Positions 1 to 7,400 of a stretch of DNA of 10,281 nucleotides are shown piece by piece. Under the pieces are notes generated by a model that was not told the origin of the DNA, did not search any database, and worked only from the letters and a program-made list of their open reading frames with translations. Where the stretch lies: contig QAXH01000613.1 in assembly GCA_004335635.1 (NCBI GenBank), forward strand, positions 1 to 10,281. Reading direction: 5' to 3'. The DNA is from Chloromonas sp. AAM2. Its lineage: Eukaryota; Chlorophyta; Chlorophyceae; Chlamydomonadales; Chlamydomonadaceae. Both the position numbers and the translations under genes were made by a program. The first letter of the stretch is position 1, and each line of letters starts with the position of its first letter.

Positions 1-165
1 ATGTTGAACACTAGACGCTTCATTCATCGTAAACAAGTGTTGCAAACAATCAACGTTGCTCTGGCCGACAACACAGCTGGCAGCCACCTTTGAATTCATG
101 CCAAAGCGTCTGACATCATCGTATATGACATCATTGGCACGTTATCGGCCAGCCCTCTACACCAG

Positions 166-534
166 ATGAACGCCCTGCAGCAATCAAACACAGGCCGCAC
201 CATGTCCTCGCAACCTATCGCCCGCATGGCCGACCAGGCCTGGGAAATGGGCAACCTGCATGACGTGCGATTTGTCCACCAAGCACCTTTGACAGTGCAG
301 AACAAGCAGCTCGCGTTTCGCACACCACCACACGAATGGTACGCGCGGATACACAGAGGCAGAGCGCAAGAATACGAAGCCAAAGGGTCGTTCCTGTTTG
401 ACCTGCCAAGCAACAGCGAAACGCTTACAGCAGTCCGGAATTTGGAGGCACGCTTGCAGCACCGCCTAGGTGACCGCCGTAGCAAACAAAAACTTCGGGA
501 CGACATGTGCTCACATGGAAACTTTATTACATAA
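166..534 (+). CDS. Hypothetical protein or terminal exon, up to 122 codons
   Basis: The frame from ATG 166 to TAA 532-534 has a protein-like mix of residues (FRTPPHEWYARIHRG, then SFLFDLPSN, ending in a basic helix-like RNLEARLQHRLGDRRSKQKL). I do not recognise a family. A possible splice acceptor (CCCTCTACACCAG, ending 165) abuts the ATG, so it could be the last exon of a plus-strand gene entering from the left. A TGTAA signal lies at 565-569, shortly after the stop. It would be convergent with the methyltransferase gene. Around it, 1-165 and 535-733 show nothing else I can name. A chance open frame remains possible. Confidence 0.3.
   Translation: MNALQQSNTGRTMSSQPIARMADQAWEMGNLHDVRFVHQAPLTVQNKQLAFRTPPHEWYARIHRGRAQEYEAKGSFLFDLPSNSETLTAVRNLEARLQHRLGDRRSKQKLRDDMCSHGNFIT
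527..531 (-). terminator. Candidate TGTAA poly(A) signal for the methyltransferase gene
   Basis: The plus strand reads TTACA at 527-531, which is TGTAA in the minus transcript, about 380 bases after the stop codon. A second copy is at 425-429. I found none between 540 and 908, so the 3' UTR may be this long and overlap the possible plus-strand exon at 166-534. Confidence 0.35.
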
Positions 535-733
535 TCACAACAAATGTCCAGACTGACGTGCTTCTGTAAGGCGAACGTTGGTGGGCGAGGCAAGGTCCAA
601 CCTACTGCATTGACGCGGCCGCACGCAGGGTGAGGCTCAAACAAGCATTGCCAGAGCAGTCCACTCACAAGGTCGGTACGTATCACTAAAGATCAACAAA
701 AGGTCAGCGAAATCAAGTGTGCTGCAAAACAAG

Positions 734-900
734 ATGTTTGCCAGTTCTGGGACAATTCCTGAGTCGTGCACTGGAACAGCAGCAACACACAGCTCAACTT
801 GTCGCGTTGTCACCAAACCAAAGAGGTGACCAGTGGGTCGCATAAGATACCACCGGTGACAGACAGCGGCAAATGAGATTGTCCCAGAACTGGCAAACAT
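734..900. repeat. 23-bp perfect inverted repeat just past the methyltransferase stop codon
   Basis: The arms at 734-756 and 878-900 are exact reverse complements (core GCCAGTTCTGGGACA), with looser similarity continuing outward into A/T-rich bases. The loop is about 121 bases. The second arm starts eight bases after the TAA (911-909) of the minus-strand gene, so the mRNA 3' UTR would carry both arms and could fold into a long hairpin. The pair may be the ends of a small inverted-repeat element; no convincing target duplication was found. Confidence 0.85.
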
Positions 901-908
901 TCTTTTGT

Positions 909-1465
909 TTAATCGTGCTTGCTGTTTTTCCCTGACGCTGGCTGTTGCTGCTGCTGTTGTTCTGGCTGCTCCAGACCCAGCCGCTTGCTTGAGCCACCTC
1001 TGCTTACCCCTTCCACTTGCGCTGCTGTGGCAGGGGCTCGATGCCCTTGGCCGCCCACTGCGGCTAGCATGTCCCCGTGCTGCTGCTCCTGTTGCTGCTG
1101 TTCCTGCTGCTGCTGTGGCCCGGGCTGTGAAGACAACAGCTGGGCCTGCTGCACCTGCTGCCGCTTTCCAGCCGGTAGCAGCACTTCACCATCTCCAGAA
1201 GAGTGTGTCGTCCGTTGTCTGTTTTGCACCCCTTGCTGCTGCTGTGGTTGCTGCGGTTGCTGGGCTGCCTGCTTCAAGTGCTGCTGCTCCCGAACGATTG
1301 CAGCCACACGCTTCTCAATCTCCACCCGCTGCAACGCTCTGCTGTCTGTTCCATCAGCACCTTGCATAGGCAGACCATCCGCCACATGTATCCCTCCTTC
1401 TGTATGGGTTAGAACTTGATGGTGTGGTACGGGCATGGGCGGGGCTAGTTGCGGCTCCCCTGTCT
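909..1465 (-). other. Glutamine-rich C-terminal extension of the methyltransferase
   Basis: After the conserved YKAVFWTMQK end (residue 373), the last exon stays open for about 184 more codons to TAA at 911-909. The tail opens with a Pro/His linker (PPMPVPHH), then a charged helix-like stretch (VEIEKRVAAIVREQQHLKQA), then Gln tracts near 1231-1300, 1083-1120 and 935-955 encoded mainly by CAG repeats. It ends KNSKHD. Human CARNMT1 ends close to the conserved strand, so this is an added low-complexity region, of a kind common in volvocine proteins. It could instead be partly 3' UTR if an unseen terminal intron exists, but no splice is needed to keep the frame open. Confidence 0.75.
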
Positions 1466-4400
1466 TTTGCATAGTCCAGAAAACGGCCTTGTACTCCGTT
1501 TGAAACATGGATCGGATATTGGCTGCAGCAGCGCAGGAAGCATTCAAGCAACAAGATTTCAGTTCAGGCGCATCGCGCTTGCCGCAACAGTCGCGAGTCG
1601 TTTGGTTAGGATGGCGAGTGAACTGGACGGCCAGCTGCCCGCGGAGTCATTGAGCGTCATGAAGCGTGCACAGGTGTGGCCAGAACAGGTCAGTTGAAGC
1701 CATCGAGTAGACTGCACGCTGTCAGGCCATAGCGCGACTTCAAGAGCCCTACTCTGTGCAGGCCGCCGCTCATGCCCCTATGCAGCAGCTATGGCCAGCA
1801 GTTGCAAGAGAGATCTGGTACACGTCTGCTGTCTGACCGACAAAGACACAGTGTCAGCTGCAGCAATTGCAGGACTTAGTTGGCTAAAGCGACAGCGGGC
1901 TCAGGCGAACTCAGCAAAACCAAGATCAAGCCGAAGGACATCAGTCAGTCACATCAATACTGTACCACATCACTTCCACTGTCGGTTGGTGGGATGCCCT
2001 GTTTTCATGTACCATAAACTCGTCTGGATTTCGTAACGAACATGAGGATTTTGTCTCTATTTCAATCGTGCGGGGTTGTCTCCAGTCCTTGCCGCATCAC
2101 CCACCAGCCTTGCATGGCTTGCTAGCGCTTGTGCTCGGTGCCTACGGGTGCTCCTGATGTATCCAATACACATACCCACCTATGTATGAGGCGATGACTT
2201 CCTCTTCCCTCAGCAGAGTGAACCCGAGCGCGTGGGACACGCGACGGATTTCATCCAGCGACAGCTCCACACTCATCTCACCCTGCGGTGAACCCAAGGG
2301 CGGCAGCCTGACATTGTGAACGACATTGCATTGGCTCAAAACTTGTCACTTGTCTGTTGATTGGATAGCTGACAGGCAGCTATCGAAGCTTGATGCATAA
2401 ATTAACTAAGTTGTGATTGCAGTTCTGAAGGAGCAACTAGCAGGACGAAATCAACTGGACAGAGTTTGTTTCACCTGACGCACGGCAGACCGACCCTCTG
2501 CTACTATTGTCTGGTTGAATGATGCCCTGAGCATACCTGCGAAAGCCATATGATGCTGAGGATGATGACCAGTTGCATATGATGCTGAGGATGATGACCA
2601 GTTGCATATGATGCTGAGGATGATGACCAGTTGCAGATGACGCTGAGGATGATGACCAGTTGCATATGACGCTGAGGATGATGACCAGTTGCATATGATG
2701 CTGTGTGCCTGCACTCATTGTTATGCGCAGAGCTGAACAGCCGAGAGTTCGGCCGTCACCAGTGCACACAGGCTGTCCTCACCATGCCAAACCCCTCCGC
2801 CCAGTGGTACAGCAGAGGCCCCAGGTTAATCCAGTAACCGCCCGGCCTCAGGCAGTGAGATATCACCTGCAGCAACAAGCACATCATTCACACTACAGTA
2901 TACTGCCTCGTTACATATTGACAAAGACAAAGAAGTACACTATGAATACTCGCCTCTGCGCGGCTTGCTACTACCATTCGTGTTCTGTGTGTGTGTGAGG
3001 CCCGCTGCTGTCATCTACATGCACAAATAAGCAGGCGTTCTGGTCACGACCTCCACTGAGGCCAGCATGGTTGGGATCCAGCCAGGCACATATGGTGCAC
3101 ATGCACTCAGTGCACTCAAGCCGAATACGCAGCATTGCACCGAACTCTTGATTTACCCATGCTCGTGCTGCATTGCTGCTTTGGGAAGGATTTGCTTTGG
3201 CTGGGATTTCTTAATGGGCAGGGCAGGAAAGAGACAGTTGTTATGCTTATGTGTTATCAAGGGTTATGCGGGCTACAGTGGCATAGGCTAGGCGTATGTC
3301 ATGCATCACACGTCATGTGACAGCAACATGTGATGGCCAGGCAAGAGCCCAGCGTCTTCAGTGACGAGACGTTCATAAGCGCTGCTGTGGCATAGGCTGA
3401 GCAGCAATCAACATACAAGGTATGTCAAGCATCCCACATCCTGCATGACACCCGTTCGCCAATTGGACATCAGTTGGGCGAGAGCGATGCGAGCCCAAGG
3501 AAGAACCAACCCAAGGAAGACGGCTCTCACTCACTTCCAGGTACTGCACCACGTTATGCGCCGTGTCAATCTGCATGCAGCACCGGAACACATGGCGCTG
3601 CACGCCGTGTCACAGCCATGTCTACGTGACAAACACGCAGTCTTGGCAGCCACCAACATGGCAGGAAAATAGGCCTGAACATCTGGCATCTCATACTGTG
3701 AAATCTCTGTGTATACGGGTTTCTTGTGAAGGTTTGTGGGCAGCTTGCTTTGTAACAACAGCTGAGTACCCGTGCTGTTCGTGTCAATCAACCCCAGACC
3801 CTGCTCTTGATATCTGCTTCCGTTGCACGTGCTTCATTGGCCATGTTCAAAATGCAAACCATCCTGACCAAGCAAACTACCCACAAATACAGAAGGGCAC
3901 AATCGTGACCCTGAAGGCCAATCCGAGTGCAGTATCAGAGTGCAATCCTAACCTGAGCGAGTTCCCAAAGGCGTGGCACACCAGCAACCAGGCAGACGGC
4001 AACAAATATCAACTACGTCACTGCCACAAGGGTAAAGCACAGCTCTGGCTGCTGTTAATCGGTGTGACTCACGAAGAAGCATGTGACCACTGCGTCCCAT
4101 GCGCCTGCATGCTCCGGCACGCCGTACACCTCCTGCGTGCCGCAGCCAGCACAGGAGAGCCTGTCACAGTCATGACGGGTCAACGTTCTAATCAATACAT
4201 GGGGACAGAACGAGACATGACGGGTCAGTGCAGATCCTCCTCTCTGAGCCCTGCTGAGCCTGGCTGCCCGTGCCCTATTTTGAGGCGTGACTAGCCTAGT
4301 CTTCTGGCCTGTTTTGATGCTGCTTTCCATTCCCCTGGCCTTTGACGTTAGCCCAGGCGGTGCATGCTGGATAGGAGCGTGCCGAGACAGACACAACGGG

Positions 4401-7400
4401 GCGTGGGACTTGGGCAGTCAAGATGTTACAAGGTCACCGATTCGGTCGGATAATTTGCCAAATACGGCGAATCCCGTATTTGGGCAGTTTCAATTTAGGA
4501 TTCGGTGAATTCGGTGCGATATTCGGTGGAAAAAACCCTAGCCCGTTCTGGGGCTGTTCTGCAGCTTCTATCGCTTTCCTACTGTTTACTGAAATATGGC
4601 ACCCAAGCGGGACTCCCCTGAGTGGTCTTGCGTGGAAATTCTCGACGACTCAGGGCTTGGCGAGCCTAGATCTAAATGCAAATACTGCACGAGGGCACAA
4701 TGAGTACCACACGCATCCGCCAGCACATCTTTGGTATTCCGGGTGATGTCAAAGCATGCACAGGCGCGCCAGCGGAAGCGAAGGACCTCCTTCGGCCCAT
4801 CCAAGTCAGGGCAGACGCAGACAAGGCAGCACGCGAAGGCAGGAAGCATGCAGCAGGAGGCCGCCCTACAAAGCAGCTGACCATGGAGCAGACCAAGGCA
4901 GAAGCAGATTGACCATGGAGCAGACCAAGGCAGAAGCAGATTGACAAGGCAAAAGCAGATTGAAACGTGAACAACGAAAACCAGTTAACCGTTTTTTTTA
5001 CCACCGTATTTGACCGAATTTGACTGACTCCCAGCCCGAATCCAAATCCAAATCCGTATCCGAATCCGAACCCGTATGACGAATCGGTGACCTTGAGATG
5101 TTATGTGCCACAGAGAACACACATCACGTCGCGTCGCGTCACGTCGCGTCGCGTCGCGTCACGTCACGTGATGTTGAGCGACCTCATGGTTGACAGTTGG
5201 CTGTGCACCCACACCGTGTTTGACAGTCACAGGCTAGCTGTGCACCCACACCGTGTCTGACAGTCACAGGTTAGCTGTGCACCCACACCGTGTCTGACAG
5301 TCACAGGTTAGTTGTGCACCCACACCGTGTCTGACAGTCACAGGTTAGCTGTGCACCAAGACCGTATTTGAATGTCGGCCATGCCCCGAAGCGTGTTCAA
5401 CACTTGGTTCTGCACCCAGATCGTGTTTTGAGAGCTGCACCCAGACGTGCGGCACACGCACCACAAAGTCGCCGGCTGCCATGCTCAGCAGTCCCTGGAA
5501 TGGGGTCCTGCACACGACGGGGGCAGTGACCATTGCCTCCACTCCTGCCCAAGAACAGTAACCAACTGGCAGGTGATGAGCATTTCGTGCTTGAAATACG
5601 TTATGTACAGAAAGAGTGGGTGTTGATGGTATCGTGCTGTAGATTAGGTGGTATTAGCTCACCTGCTGACGATCTCCAGAGGGCAAACGTCGGGTATGGG
5701 CACGCCCCTGAGTTGGTCTGAATCCCGCCTCACATTGCAAGTGCTGGTGACCCATGGGAAAATCGTGTACCTGTAAGATGAGTGAGGGATGAGGGAGAGA
5801 CGAGTGAGGGGTGAGTGAGAGATGAGTGGGGGGTGAGGGAGAGGTGAGTGAGTGGTGAGTGACAGGTGAACCAGAAGTGAGACGTCAATAAGGTATGCCT
5901 GAGTGGCTCTGGCATCAGCAATTGGCCACAGCTTTTTTGCAACAACTCACAAGCAAGCGGTGCGTGAAACTTGAGTATGAGAGACAGAGTGTGAAGCATC
6001 AGGTCAACAGAAATGAAACACGCAAAATCGCTTTACCTCACAGTTCATACCCCCCCCCCCCTCCTAGCATCTGGAGGATCACCAGTCACTTGCACATGCC
6101 TGCTCGGAAGAATTGTGTGAGAATGCGGAAGTCAAGAAGATGCTTCAAAACCTAAGACTACACGACGCCAATTCTTACTGGTTTCGCTCCCCCAGCGTGT
6201 TGAGTATGAACGAGGAAGTGATGAGCATGAAGTAGGCAAACTCGTTGCCCTGCGCTTCGTAGCCCGCGCCCGCCACCTCGCAGCAGAGCCGGGCCAGACC
6301 CGCCCCCGGGATGACCACACGCGGCCTCACCTCAGCCTCAGGATCCCTGAAGACACACGCACATGCGTGTGTTCCAACGACAAACTGCTTGTGACTGCTA
6401 GACTGTGTGCCTTGTGATATGTGCTGCAAAACTGAAAAGATGGGTTATGCACCTACCCTCCTTGTGTGCCTTAGCCCTGGACACCTTGGACAGGCTAGTT
6501 TCATCTAATTCCCTGGACACTAGGACAGGGAGTTGCGAGAGAAGCGCGACTGACAGCATCGGAATAAGCAGAATGAGGATGAGAATCGCAGAATACGCGC
6601 AACTTGAGGTACAGTGCCGCACCCATGCATGCACCCCCTTGTCAACCCACCACGTACTGAATAGTCGGTTGAGTTCGGTTACTATTCTTCCGTATGATGC
6701 GTCCCGCTCAGCCTTCCCCTCTTCAGACCAGTCGCGCACGAGATTCTTCAACACATAACGGACCTGTGGGAGTGAACGTGAGGGGGAGAGGGGGAAGGAT
6801 GAGATTGGAGAAGGAGAGAGAGTGTGTGAGAGAGAGGCAGAGGGAAGGAAAGGAAGAAGGGCAAGGAGACAGCGTGAGAGATTCTCCCCTTCCTTGAAAG
6901 TTTCTGCTAAACTGGAACAAGTACTCAAGGGCACACCTTGGTGGAGACGTTGAGAACACACGTTAGAGTAGTCAGACGTTGTTTGTTGAATGTATTGTAT
7001 GCACAGCAGCACTGTGTGTGCTTCCAGCCCCTTGTACTGAACCATGCACACGTGTCCAGTGGTCATGCATCACGTGCCCACCTGCCCACATGTCCAGTGG
7101 TCATGCATCACGTGCCCACATGCACACGTGTCGAGTGGTCATGAATCACGTGCCCACCTGCCCACGTGTCCAGTGGTCATGCATCACGTGCCCACATGCA
7201 CACGTGTCGAGTGGTCATGAATCACGTGCCCACATGCACACGTGTCCAGTGGTCATGAATCACGTGCCCACATGCACACGTGTCGAGTGGTCATGAATCA
7301 CGTGCCCACATGCACACGTGTCGAATGGTCATGAATCACGTGCCCGCATGCACACGTGTCCAGTGGCCATGAATCACGTGCCCACATGCACAGCGTGTGC

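Larger units (their letters stand above)
4429..5095 (+). mobile_element. hAT-type DNA transposon relic, 667 bp, non-autonomous
   Basis: The ends are perfect 16-bp terminal inverted repeats, CAAGGTCACCGATTCG at 4429-4444 and its complement at 5080-5095. The eight bases AGATGTTA flank both sides directly (4421-4428 and 5096-5103). An 8-bp target duplication and CA-starting inverted repeats are hallmarks of the hAT superfamily. Inside is a broken BED zinc-finger reading frame on the plus strand and no DDE/dimerisation domain, so it cannot move itself. Subterminal ATTCGG motifs occur four times in the left arm (4440, 4500, 4509, 4521) and as CCGAAT three times in the right (5014, 5036, 5060). It sits in intron 7 of the methyltransferase gene, antisense to it. 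Confidence 0.92.

Noticed and set aside
96..686. 196-codon minus-strand frame
   Set aside because: Very Cys/Arg-rich, antisense to the more protein-like 166-534 frame, no recognisable domain.
905..1419. Long plus-strand frames rich in Cys, Leu or Ala
   Set aside because: They are antisense reading of the CAG-rich Gln tail of the methyltransferase.
2283..2315. Alternative exon 11 acceptor at GTCAG (2307 region) adding LPPLGSPQ
   Set aside because: It needs a phase-2 partner; the exon 10 donor GTGAGG is phase 0, and the downstream acceptor CCGCAG gives the length seen in homologues.
2547..2703. C/D snoRNA-like motifs (GATGATGA and CTGA) in the 29-bp repeats
   Set aside because: The motifs recur only because of the repeat, are in the wrong order and on the antisense strand, and have no terminal stem.
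3563..4294. 243-codon open frame on the plus strand
   Set aside because: It lies across exons 8 and 9 and intron 8 of the methyltransferase gene in antisense, has a Cys/His-scattered composition and no recognisable motif.
6653..6658. Alternative exon 4 donor A|GTACGT
   Set aside because: It looks stronger as a donor, but leaves phase 1, which cannot join the only good acceptor at 6347 without breaking the SAM-motif frame.
6979..7390. Repetitive plus-strand protein frame and a CRISPR-like look
   Set aside because: The repeats are contiguous 38-bp units with no unique spacers, inside an intron; the open frame is a by-product of the repeat.
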